Shown here: positions 55,099 through 63,102 of the stretch, piece after piece
Position numbering within the stretch: position 1 is the stretch's first letter
How the letters are laid out: every line of letters begins with the position of its first letter
Assembly (NCBI RefSeq): GCF_010993955.1
Contig: NZ_WIXL01000005.1
Coordinates: 124,001-188,000 of the forward strand
Direction of reading: 5' to 3'
DNA length: 64,000 nt
Source of the DNA: Oceanobacillus halotolerans
GTDB lineage: Bacteria > Bacillota > Bacilli > Bacillales > Amphibacillaceae
Made by a program: the position numbers and the translations under genes
The notes under the pieces: model-generated
Seen by the model: only the letters and a program-made list of their open reading frames with translations
Databases searched by the model: none
Told to the model about the DNA's origin: nothing

Positions 55099-56478
55099 TT
55101 AATATAATTTTCCATGACGATATAAAATAGTCGAAAGCTTTGTGACTGCAAGAATATAACAGTTCTTTCGTAATGGATATGGATCTTGAAAAAACTTAGG
55201 TAAAACACGATCAAAGGTCTCACGCATTTTGTCATACAATCGTTTAAACACTTCTTCTTCACTATAAAACTGTGTTTCCCTTCCTTGTATCCATTCAAAA
55301 TAGGAAACGATAACACCACCAGCATTTGCCAAAATATCTGGTATGATAACGACACCTTTATCACTCAAATACTGGTCTGCTTCACTTGTTACAGGTGCAT
55401 TAGCCCCTTCAACAATAATTCTCGCCTTAATCGCTTCCATATTATCTTCATGTATTTGGTCCTCTAAAGCAGCCAAAAATAATACATCAACATCAAGTGT
55501 CAGCAAATCATCCCGATTCATGATCTTCGCTTTAACATTGGTTTCTCCTAATTCTGCATCATCTTTTGGGAGATCCCCTTTATGTTCGGATGTATATTCG
55601 ATAAGGCTAGGAATATCTAGTCCCTCTGAATTATATAAGGTTACGTTGCGATCACTAACTGCAACAACCTTATTGTTACAGTGTTTACAATAGTATGCTT
55701 CTAGTGCTGCAACTGAACCAACATTTCCGAATCCTTGTATAGCAATATTTAATGGCTTATCATAGTAATCCAATGTTGTCTTAGCAAATACATTATCCTG
55801 TTCCGATAGCCATGAATTATTTTCTTTGATGAAATCATATATAAGATAACGAAATGTAAAATAGACACCTTTACCTGTAGCCTCTCTCCGACCCAATGAT
55901 CCTCCATTTTCAATACTTTTTCCAGTGAAGCTACCACGGTACTTTTCGCCCGGGCGTATACTTTTGTATTCTCCCATCATCCAATCCATTTCACGGTCCC
56001 CTGTTCCCATATCAGGAGCTGGAATATCCTTTTCAGGTCCTAAGACATCACTAAAATATTGCACATATTTTTTACAAATGGCATGTAGTTCTTTTGGCTT
56101 ATACTCACGTGGATTGATAACAACTCCACCTTTTCCCCCACCAAAAGGGACATCATGAATTGCATTCTTTAACGTCATTAAAGAAGCTAAATTAATTACT
56201 TCTTCTTCATTGACGGATTCATGAAAACGTATTCCCCCTTTATATGGGCCTAGTGTATTGTTATGTTGGACACGAAAGGCTGGAATTCGTTTTACTTCAT
56301 GATTCTGAAGCGGGACACGAAGAAACGACTTGTTAATATGATTTGGAGTTGAAAGAATAGAAGTGAGAGAGGTAAATGCCTGCTCTCTCATTTCTTTTTC
56401 TAATTCGGGTAAAAATGACTCATCATCAAACAATGCATCTAATGATTCCTGTACGATAGCTTCCGTTTGCTTAGACAT
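55099..56478 (-). CDS. Glu/Leu/Phe/Val dehydrogenase family protein
   Basis: A 459-residue amino-acid dehydrogenase. The substrate domain has GPYKGGIRFH near 77 and PFGGGKGGVVINP near 110 (catalytic Lys region), then PAPDMGTGDREMDWM near 153; the NAD domain has AIQGFGNVGSVAALEAYYC near 246, VEGANAPVT near 354 and PDILANAGGVIVSYFEW near 375. About 30 residues longer than RocG/GudB, with an extra segment near 205-240 and a CKHC pair near 264. Glutamate dehydrogenase is most likely. ATG with GAGGAGGG upstream; monocistronic. Confidence 0.88.
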   Translation of the reverse strand: MSKQTEAIVQESLDALFDDESFLPELEKEMREQAFTSLTSILSTPNHINKSFLRVPLQNHEVKRIPAFRVQHNNTLGPYKGGIRFHESVNEEEVINLASLMTLKNAIHDVPFGGGKGGVVINPREYKPKELHAICKKYVQYFSDVLGPEKDIPAPDMGTGDREMDWMMGEYKSIRPGEKYRGSFTGKSIENGGSLGRREATGKGVYFTFRYLIYDFIKENNSWLSEQDNVFAKTTLDYYDKPLNIAIQGFGNVGSVAALEAYYCKHCNNKVVAVSDRNVTLYNSEGLDIPSLIEYTSEHKGDLPKDDAELGETNVKAKIMNRDDLLTLDVDVLFLAALEDQIHEDNMEAIKARIIVEGANAPVTSEADQYLSDKGVVIIPDILANAGGVIVSYFEWIQGRETQFYSEEEVFKRLYDKMRETFDRVLPKFFQDPYPLRKNCYILAVTKLSTILYRHGKLY

Positions 56479-56629
56479 GGATCAAACCCTCCTCAATTAA
56501 TTAGTCGATCGTCTAGAATGATAGCAAAAGATCAATCTTAATCCAATAAATTACAGTATTTCCTAAATCATTTCTATTTACCCTTTCTTTATTCATTAGC
56601 TGGTATAATTTTAAGTTTGTTTCATTTTG

Positions 56630-57085
56630 TAGAAAGCCCTTTTCGCAGAATTTGTTGTTTTCTACGACGCATAATATATATTATACGCAATAAAGTTGTA
56701 CATTGATTTTCACTACGGACAGTCGCTTTCCGCAGGCACGGCCTCAGCCTCCTCGGAAGAAGACCACTTCCTCCGGGGTCTTCGGACACGTGCTTTTCCT
56801 GCAGGAGTCGACTGTCCTACGCTCCAATCAAGCCTTGTACTAGTAGTGCATTGATAAGAAGTGAAATATGCATAACTAGCGAAGGAAATATACGCAGACT
56901 CCTGCAGGAAAAGAGGCGTAGGTGAGACCCCGCAGTGTGTAGCACGAGGAGGCTCAACAGCCGCCTGCGGAAAGCGAAGTATATTTCCGTAGCGGTATTC
57001 ATAGCTAAGCTATTGCGTATAATCCATCTTATATGCATGATTTTTCATACTAGAAAGCAACAATCTTTTAGAAAACAGTCTTATA
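56630..57085. repeat. Interspersed repeat family A, full-length copy A6
   Basis: From GAAAGCCCTTTTCGCAGAAT to AACAATCTTTTAGAAAACAG, with TACGACGCATAATATATATT, GGACAGTCGCTTTCCGCAGG, AGGAGTCGACTGTCCTACGC, CTGCAGGAAAAGAGGCGTAG and GCGGAAAGCGAAGTATATTT inside. Same structure and size as A3. It runs to the 3' end of the permease gene, whose stop codon is at 57081. Confidence 0.85.
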
Positions 57086-58514
57086 GAAAAAATACGGCTA
57101 TAATAGTTGTGATGACTAACCCAATCATTACTGGTAAAAAGTTTTTACGTACTAATTCCATCACCGAAACGCCACAAAAACCAGCAATTGCAATAAGGGA
57201 TGACCATGCTACTAGTGTTCCGCCACCAGTCCATATGGAGCCCATTTGGCCAATTGCCGCTAGTGTAGATGCATCAATTGAACTAGTTTCCAAAGAGGCT
57301 GCTAATGCGCCAGTTAATGGAAGTCCAGAGAATCCTGAGCCATCTAAACCAGTGATAATACCAATAACGAGGACACTCAATGCGGCCAATAAGGCACTTT
57401 GTGGCAAGAATGCTTGGGTTGACTCTACAAGGTCAAATAATAATGCAGGTACATTCTCCTCAACACCTAAAATTTCTCCAGCAAAATCAGAGCTTCCAAG
57501 GAAAAAGAACCCAGCAATTGGAATCACAGGTCCCATAGCACGAAATGCAAATACAAACCCGTCTGTTATATGATTACTAATATAATCTAGTGCACGTTGT
57601 TTACCAAATGCAACGGTAGATAATAACAATAAGATAACAGCGACACCACCAACAAAGGCTGCACCATCCCCACCTTCTAGACCACTCATTCGTCCAGAAA
57701 CTAGTTTTTCATACATCATATAAATAACTACGGCTAACAATGCAATTGGAACAAGAACCGCAAACGTTTTACTCCATTTCGTTAAATGTGTATCTTCACT
57801 GGGTTCACTTGTTTCTTCAGACTCCTTCGTGTTTTGTAACGTTTTTAATTCTTCATCATTTGCTGGGTCGTTTTTGTCCCGAATATTTTTCCGATAAAAC
57901 ACATATGCCAAACTTATTGCAATGATTCCCGTAATCAATGATAGAATAAGAGCTTGGTCTGCTACTAAACCCTGATCAATCCCTGCTGATGAGGCAGATA
58001 AACCTGGTGCCACCTGAACAATATAGTCAGATGACAATGCCATCCCTTGACCAGCTAATGCTACTGCTACTGCTGCTGTAATGGCAGGTAATCCTGCTCG
58101 AACTGCTGCTGGTACTAGTAAAGCGCAAATTAATGGTACAGCAGGTGTTGGCCAAAAGAATAAGGAAATAACATAGGTTACTCCAATTAATACAAAGAAA
58201 GATATATGACCATTTACCATTACTTTTTCAATAGGCTGGATCATCCTACGATCAGCACCGAGATCGCGCAAAGAATTTAACAACGCTAACATAAACGTAA
58301 TAATTAGGAATATATTAAATAACTCTTTGGCTGCTACTAAGTTTGCATTAAAGATAGCGGTAAATCCATCTACTATACTCCCTTTATAAACCCAAGCGAT
58401 AATAAAGGTCCCGAGTAACGTAGGGAGTACAACACCTCGACGAAAAACCATCGTTATGATAATGATTAACGTAAAGGCACCGTATAACCAATGAGAGATG
58501 GTTAATTCCAACAC
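57081..58514 (-). CDS. Multi-pass permease, substrate unknown
   Basis: A 477-residue membrane protein with about eleven hydrophobic helices and a charged cytosolic loop near 210-245 (rich in Glu/Ser/Lys, e.g. TKESEETSEPSEDTH). Motif-like segments: FFWPTPAVPLICALLVPAAV near 120, LAGQGMALSSDYIVQVAPGL near 153 and a C-terminal GQMGSIWTGGGTLVAWSSLI near 425. The two-halved layout and glycine-rich re-entrant-looking stretches suggest the ion-transporter (IT) superfamily, for organic acids or similar, but I do not recognise a named family. Confidence 0.7.
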   Translation of the reverse strand: MLELTISHWLYGAFTLIIIITMVFRRGVVLPTLLGTFIIAWVYKGSIVDGFTAIFNANLVAAKELFNIFLIITFMLALLNSLRDLGADRRMIQPIEKVMVNGHISFFVLIGVTYVISLFFWPTPAVPLICALLVPAAVRAGLPAITAAVAVALAGQGMALSSDYIVQVAPGLSASSAGIDQGLVADQALILSLITGIIAISLAYVFYRKNIRDKNDPANDEELKTLQNTKESEETSEPSEDTHLTKWSKTFAVLVPIALLAVVIYMMYEKLVSGRMSGLEGGDGAAFVGGVAVILLLLSTVAFGKQRALDYISNHITDGFVFAFRAMGPVIPIAGFFFLGSSDFAGEILGVEENVPALLFDLVESTQAFLPQSALLAALSVLVIGIITGLDGSGFSGLPLTGALAASLETSSIDASTLAAIGQMGSIWTGGGTLVAWSSLIAIAGFCGVSVMELVRKNFLPVMIGLVITTIIAVFFL

Positions 58515-58581
58515 AACCGCATCCTTTCTTTTTAGAATGTGCTACAGCCTATGCACAAACTAAAAAAGCGGTGAAAGGATG

Positions 58582-58734
58582 CTACTCATTTTTTTCGGAA
58601 GTATATCCCTCTAATGCTTTCTCAGCACATATAACACAATATAATTTACCATCTAACTGCTCTCCCTCAAAAAAGCCATTTTCACAAAATACATCTTTAT
58701 GACACGCCTGACATTTACCTATAATTTCTCTCAT
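58582..58734 (-). CDS. Small zinc-ribbon protein, 50 residues
   Basis: ATG at 58734 with AAGAGGTGAT upstream. The peptide has CQAC near 8-11, a further Cys at 17, and CVIC near 33-36, so two CxxC pairs spaced as in a zinc ribbon. The DGKLYC segment is like LIM- or AN1-type small ribbons. Function unknown. It lies between the permease gene and the thiT terminator. The pattern and ribosome site make it a convincing gene although it is short. Confidence 0.8.
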   Translation of the reverse strand: MREIIGKCQACHKDVFCENGFFEGEQLDGKLYCVICAEKALEGYTSEKNE

Positions 58735-58773
58735 ACAATCACCTCTTCTTATTAGTATATGGGAAATTCAACG

Positions 58774-58805
58774 AAAAAAGATACCCCCATTTCGATGGAG
58801 GTATC
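58774..58805 (-). terminator. Intrinsic terminator after thiT
   Basis: On the minus strand GATACCTCCAT, loop CGAA, ATGGGGGTATC, then TTTTTT, 23 bp past the thiT stop. Confidence 0.88.
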
Positions 58806-58827
58806 ACGTGTGAGCGGATCATATTAG

Positions 58828-59400
58828 TTAAGCCGCATTTAACAATGTTCTTGGTTGTTTATGGAACAAGAAGAATACAATCACTGTACTTAATATAAAT
58901 GATGGTAACATATAAGAGATATTATACAATAATGAATAAACCCATACCGATTCAATACTATCAATTGCCGATTCAAAAAATACAACACCTGCTGTGAAAT
59001 GGGCGATAAATCGTAAGGTAGATGCAAGTAACACACCATACGTTATATAGGATAGGTATTTTTTTGTATTTCCTTCCTCTACTCCTTTTTTTACTTGATT
59101 GGCAAATATACCAGCAAGCCCTAAGACAGTAAACGCAACAATATAATCAATAAACCCTTGTAAAGGCGTTAAAATATACGCTCCAAGTGGAAGTTGTAGC
59201 ACGCCCCACAAAAATCCCGATAACAGGCCACCTTTTAATCCCCAGCGAAATGCAACAATAAAGATTGGTATCATAGCAAAGGAAATGGAGCCACCCTGTG
59301 CCCATATTTTAAACGATAAAAATGGAGCTAAATCTAAAGCTAGGGCTAAAGCTGTAAAAATCGCTACCTCCACTAAAAATAAAATACGTTTGGAACTCAT
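58828..59400 (-). CDS. thiT: Thiamine ECF transporter substrate-binding subunit ThiT
   Basis: The S component that binds thiamine and docks with the shared ECF module. 190 residues with six TM helices; the L1 region WAQGGSISFAMIPIFIVAFR near 34-53 carries the thiamine-binding loop, and FAGI/RFIAHFTAGVVFF near 130 is typical of YuaJ/ThiT. A TPP riboswitch and terminator precede it, so it is made only when thiamine pyrophosphate is scarce. The ATG has a GGAGG site (GGGGAGGAGAA) upstream. Confidence 0.95.
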   Translation of the reverse strand: MSSKRILFLVEVAIFTALALALDLAPFLSFKIWAQGGSISFAMIPIFIVAFRWGLKGGLLSGFLWGVLQLPLGAYILTPLQGFIDYIVAFTVLGLAGIFANQVKKGVEEGNTKKYLSYITYGVLLASTLRFIAHFTAGVVFFESAIDSIESVWVYSLLYNISYMLPSFILSTVIVFFLFHKQPRTLLNAA

Positions 59401-59456
59401 ATCATTTCTCCTCCCCTTTTATTGTCATAAACAGCGACAACGCGAATTAGTGTACA

Positions 59457-59516
59457 CAAAAAAAGCAATGCCAAAGGGGAAGCTTCCTGATGGGAAAATC
59501 CGCTCACATTGCTTTT
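59457..59516 (-). terminator. Riboswitch-controlled terminator of thiT
   Basis: On the minus strand AAAAGCAATG pairs with CATTGCTTTT ahead of a T-run. The arms enclose about 38 bases with an inner GGAAGCTTCC helix. It lies between the TPP aptamer and thiT and is the likely off-switch. Confidence 0.8.
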
Positions 59517-59529
59517 AAATCCATCAAAA

Positions 59530-59615
59530 GCCACCATCCCTACGCTAGTACTAACTAACAGGTTCAAAGGGTCAGAACAATCTTGTTCACTCTCAGCCGT
59601 ATGGCTCCCCCTGCA
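59530..59615 (-). promoter_or_regulatory. TPP riboswitch (THI element)
   Basis: On the minus strand the aptamer core is clear: GGGGGAGCC, then GGCTGAGAGT, then GACCCTTTGAACCTG, and the closing TAGCGTAGGGA. These are the conserved thi-box segments in the right order. It controls thiT. Confidence 0.95.
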
Positions 59616-59699
59616 GGCCTCTATCCGTATGCTTTTTTCGTTAGTTTTATTATAGCCTAGTTACTAGACACTGACAACATGTTTTCTTGCAATACCATA

Positions 59700-59845
59700 A
59701 CTTTTTTAGAGGCTCTTTCGTGTCCTTTATTGTTTTTTACGTCGCATCTTATATATTATGCGTCGTAGTTTGTCCATGAAAACCGCTACGGAAATACACT
59801 TCGCTTTTTAGCGGGCGGCTGTTGAGCCTCCTCGTGCTGCTCGTC
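59700..59845. repeat. Truncated family A copy A7
   Basis: GGCTCTTTCGTGTCCTTTAT, TCTTATATATTATGCGTCG and ACACTTCGCTTTTTAGCGGG match one half of A3/A6. It stops about 20 bp before the end of pepF and the other half is missing. Confidence 0.7.
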
Positions 59846-59867
59846 TTTAGGGGGCCTAATTTAAAGG

Positions 59868-61652
59868 TTAGAGGGAAAGAAATTCTTCTACATCTTCTTT
59901 GCATAGTCCAATTGCGCTTTCCCAAAAATCAGGTTTTGTCAGATCTACACCTAAGTGTTTTTCAGCCAAATCTTCCACTTTCATCGAACCCGTATCACGT
60001 AACAACGCAATATAGTCATCTTCAAAACTACCGCCTTGGTTTTTTGCATGGGCATATAAACCAAGACTAAATAGATAACCAAACGTATATGGGAAATTAT
60101 AGAATGGAACACCTGTTATATGAAAATGTAACTTCGATGCCCAAAATGTTGGATCGTATTCTTCTAATGCGTCACAATAGGTCTCTTTTTGTGCTTCAAC
60201 CATGATTTCATTCAATCGATCAGCAGATACTAATCCTTGTTTACGTTCTTCATAGAATCTTTTTTCAAATGTAAATCTGGCATGGATGTTCATAAAAAAG
60301 GTAATACTACGCTTAATCTTATCTTCTAATAAGGCTTTCTTTTCTTCTTTATCTGTTGCTTGATTAACAGCAGCATCGGCCACGATCATTTCTGCAAATG
60401 TTGATGCTGTTTCTGCAACATTCATCGCATACCCTTGATTTAAGCCATTGACATCATTCATGATATGTTGGTGGTATGCGTGCCCCAATTCATGTGCAAG
60501 CGTTGTAATATTGGAGGTTGTCCCAGAGTATGTCATAAAAATTCTAGTTTCTTCACTATCTGGGAAAGTCGTACAAAATCCTCCTGGACGTTTTCCTGAT
60601 CGATCCTCTGCTTCAATCCACCGCTTTTCAAAAGCCATCTTCGCAAAATCTGCCATTTTTGGGCTAAATTGATGAAATTGATCAATAATAAATTGAGCAC
60701 CTTCTGTATAAGAAGATTTTTTGACAGATTGGCTAATTGGGGCATTAACATCATATATACTCAATTTATGTAACCCTAGAATTTCTGCTTTTTTCTCTAA
60801 AAATGATACAAAGTGATGCTTATTATTGTCAATTGCATTCCACATCGCGTCTAAGGTTTCTTCTGACATTCTATTAATGGAAAGTGGCTCTTTTAAGACA
60901 TTATCCCAATTACGATGTTTATACGTTTGTAATCGAAATCCTGCTAAATGGTTTAATGTTTGACTAAACAAGTCCGTCTGCTCTCCCCATGCCTTTTGTA
61001 ATTGTGTGAACACATGCTGACGAACTTGTCGATCAGGGTTAGTTAACTTATTCGCCGCCTGAGCTACGGAATATTTGTTTACTTTTCCATCCTCTTCTAA
61101 TTCCACTTGCATATTCCCAACAATGGTATCATACATTTGACTCCAGCCATGATAGCCATCAATTGCTAAATCATTCAGCAATACTTCTTCAGCTGCTGGT
61201 AATTTTTCTTTTGCATTGTCTCTACTTTCATTTAACACAAAAGCGATTTCCTTTAGTCCTGGTGCTTCTAACACTTTTTGCCACTCTTTGTCATCAATGG
61301 CAATTAGTTTTTGGTCTAACTTTGTTTGCACAGCATCCATTTTAGCGTTTAATTCACTACGTTTTCCTACTAACTGTTTCGCACCTTCATCTTTCACATC
61401 TTGTGCGCTTAAACAACTAACAAACGATGAAGCTTCTTTTACTTTTTTTGTTGTCTGTTCTAATAACGTAACAATATCATTTAAAGCTTTGGTATTCCCT
61501 TCTTTAAGTTCAAACTTATTAACAAGCTTATCTAACTTATCTAAATCGTTGGTAACATTCTTTACATATGTATCATACTGTTCGGATTCACTACCTCCTG
61601 GAAAAATACTATCCAAATCCCACCTTGGTAAATAGGTTTCTGTTTTTGTCAT
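59868..61652 (-). CDS. pepF: Oligoendopeptidase, PepF/M3 family
   Basis: A cytosolic zinc metallopeptidase of 594 residues that degrades peptides. The zinc site is in TLAHELGHAYHQHIMND near 391 (HEXXH) and the third ligand Glu is in NVAETASTFAEMIV near 419. The start MTKTETYLPRWDLDSIFPG is typical for the pepF/M3 subfamily of Bacillaceae, which is distinct from PepB/YjbG. Single gene with A7 directly downstream and no obvious terminator. Confidence 0.93.
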   Translation of the reverse strand: MTKTETYLPRWDLDSIFPGGSESEQYDTYVKNVTNDLDKLDKLVNKFELKEGNTKALNDIVTLLEQTTKKVKEASSFVSCLSAQDVKDEGAKQLVGKRSELNAKMDAVQTKLDQKLIAIDDKEWQKVLEAPGLKEIAFVLNESRDNAKEKLPAAEEVLLNDLAIDGYHGWSQMYDTIVGNMQVELEEDGKVNKYSVAQAANKLTNPDRQVRQHVFTQLQKAWGEQTDLFSQTLNHLAGFRLQTYKHRNWDNVLKEPLSINRMSEETLDAMWNAIDNNKHHFVSFLEKKAEILGLHKLSIYDVNAPISQSVKKSSYTEGAQFIIDQFHQFSPKMADFAKMAFEKRWIEAEDRSGKRPGGFCTTFPDSEETRIFMTYSGTTSNITTLAHELGHAYHQHIMNDVNGLNQGYAMNVAETASTFAEMIVADAAVNQATDKEEKKALLEDKIKRSITFFMNIHARFTFEKRFYEERKQGLVSADRLNEIMVEAQKETYCDALEEYDPTFWASKLHFHITGVPFYNFPYTFGYLFSLGLYAHAKNQGGSFEDDYIALLRDTGSMKVEDLAEKHLGVDLTKPDFWESAIGLCKEDVEEFLSL

Positions 61653-61748
61653 TTCACCACTCCTTTAGATTAAATGCCATTTGTCACATAACGAACACTA
61701 TAAATTGTATCATTACATTTGGAAATTTGTATACAATTGTGAATTCAT

Positions 61749-62216
61749 TTAACGATCCTTCCTAGAATGAAGGGGTTGTTTCGTTTCTATTGAACCTTTT
61801 AATGCCTGTTGCATATATCCAATCCCTTTATAGCCTTTAAGTGGAAATACCATCTTATTATTTTCAAAACAGGTATTAATAATTGGTTCATATTTTTTCC
61901 CAGTTAATATAACAAGTTGGTCATATCTATTTAAACTTTTTCTATCAACTTGATCACGTAACGCCTCAATGGAAATAATTTCATTGCTTTTTTGATTAAA
62001 GGTTACATCATACGGTCCATCCACCACATCATCTGGGAACATAAAGCCATGCTTTGCTGAAAGAACAACCCAATCGTCCGTAAAAAGCTCTGCATACCCC
62101 CGACAAAGCCGGTGAAAGCGTGATAAATACACATTCTTGACAGGTGCATTTCCAACCGTTTCATCGATATCCCATATTTTTTTTCGTCCACAAGGGATAA
62201 TGCTTAATTGTGTCAT
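61749..62216 (-). CDS. DUF6884 protein
   Basis: A 155-residue cytosolic protein with the DUF6884 pattern: LSIIPCGRKKIWD at 4-16, a YLSRFHRLCRGYAELF segment near 30, VLSAKHGFMFPDD near 51, and LVILTGKKYEP near 101. Cys at position 9 and the AKHGF motif are the obvious candidates for an active site. The family is distantly linked to nucleotide-processing folds, but no function is established. No neighbours on the same transcript. Confidence 0.8.
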   Translation of the reverse strand: MTQLSIIPCGRKKIWDIDETVGNAPVKNVYLSRFHRLCRGYAELFTDDWVVLSAKHGFMFPDDVVDGPYDVTFNQKSNEIISIEALRDQVDRKSLNRYDQLVILTGKKYEPIINTCFENNKMVFPLKGYKGIGYMQQALKGSIETKQPLHSRKDR

Positions 62217-62393
62217 TTTAAACCCCCCTCCCTATTGTATAAAATTATTATAGCATGTCTCATCTAACCTACTATCCGCGCCTATAAAAAAATATCTCGA
62301 ATTAGGACTTCTTTTGTTGACATCTAACTTTTATCAATATATACTTGGTTACATAAAGTAAGTAACATATTAAAAATTACTGGAGGAGATTTT

Positions 62394-62930
62394 ATGACAA
62401 AAGCAGTTTGGAATGTCGACAAAGCACATAGTGAGGTAGGATTTTCAGTCAAACACATGATGATTTCAAAGGCAAAAGGATCGTTTAACGAGTTTGATGC
62501 AACCATCGAAGCAGATCCAGAAGATTTAACAGATGCAAAAATCGAATTTACGATTGATGTCAATAGTATTGATACACGTCAACAAGATCGTGATGATCAT
62601 TTACGTTCAGCAGATTTCTTTGATGTAGAAAACTATCCAAAGGTGGAATTTGTTGCAACAGATATTAAAAAGAAATCAGACAATAACTATGATGTAACAG
62701 GAGACTTAACGCTTAAAGGCACGACAAAACCGGTCACACTTGATGTTGTGGTAGAAGGACCAAGTAAAGATCCAATGAGTGGCAATGAAGCTGCTGGTTT
62801 CAGTGGAAGCACTAAAATTAACCGTAAAGACTTTGGTCTAACATGGAATGTAGCTGTTGAAACTGGTGGTGTGCTTGTAGGTGAAGAAGTAACCATTAAT
62901 TTTGAAATTGAAGCACATAAACAGGCATAA
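62394..62930 (+). CDS. YceI-family lipid-binding protein
   Basis: A 178-residue lipocalin-like beta-barrel of the YceI family, thought to bind isoprenoid lipids. Landmarks: WNVDKAHSEVGFSVKHMMIS at 5-24, the RDDHLRSADFFDVENYP motif near 66 and LTLKGTTKPVTLDV near 103. There is no signal peptide, so it is cytosolic, as is usual for the Bacillus members. GGAGGAG precedes ATG. Single gene with a strong terminator. Confidence 0.93.
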   Translation: MTKAVWNVDKAHSEVGFSVKHMMISKAKGSFNEFDATIEADPEDLTDAKIEFTIDVNSIDTRQQDRDDHLRSADFFDVENYPKVEFVATDIKKKSDNNYDVTGDLTLKGTTKPVTLDVVVEGPSKDPMSGNEAAGFSGSTKINRKDFGLTWNVAVETGGVLVGEEVTINFEIEAHKQA

Positions 62931-62957
62931 TTCGTTAAAATCCACAATAAATTATAA

Positions 62958-63003
62958 GGAGCATTATTTTCGGGAACAATAGAAAATAATGCTCCGTTTT
63001 TTT
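62958..63003 (+). terminator. Intrinsic terminator after the YceI-family gene
   Basis: GGAGCATTATTTTC, 9-base loop, GAAAATAATGCTCC, G, then seven T. Confidence 0.9.
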
Positions 63004-63102
63004 ATGAAAATTTTTATCTAGTAGTATTCATAAATGATATAGGAGATAAACATATTATAAGTAGATGCGAAGTTTACGAATACATCTAAAGGAGGAACTA
63101 AC

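Noticed and set aside
56935-57573. A 212-codon open frame on the plus strand
   Set aside because: It is the reverse strand of the permease gene plus repeat A6; the minus-strand frame has the start site and TM pattern.
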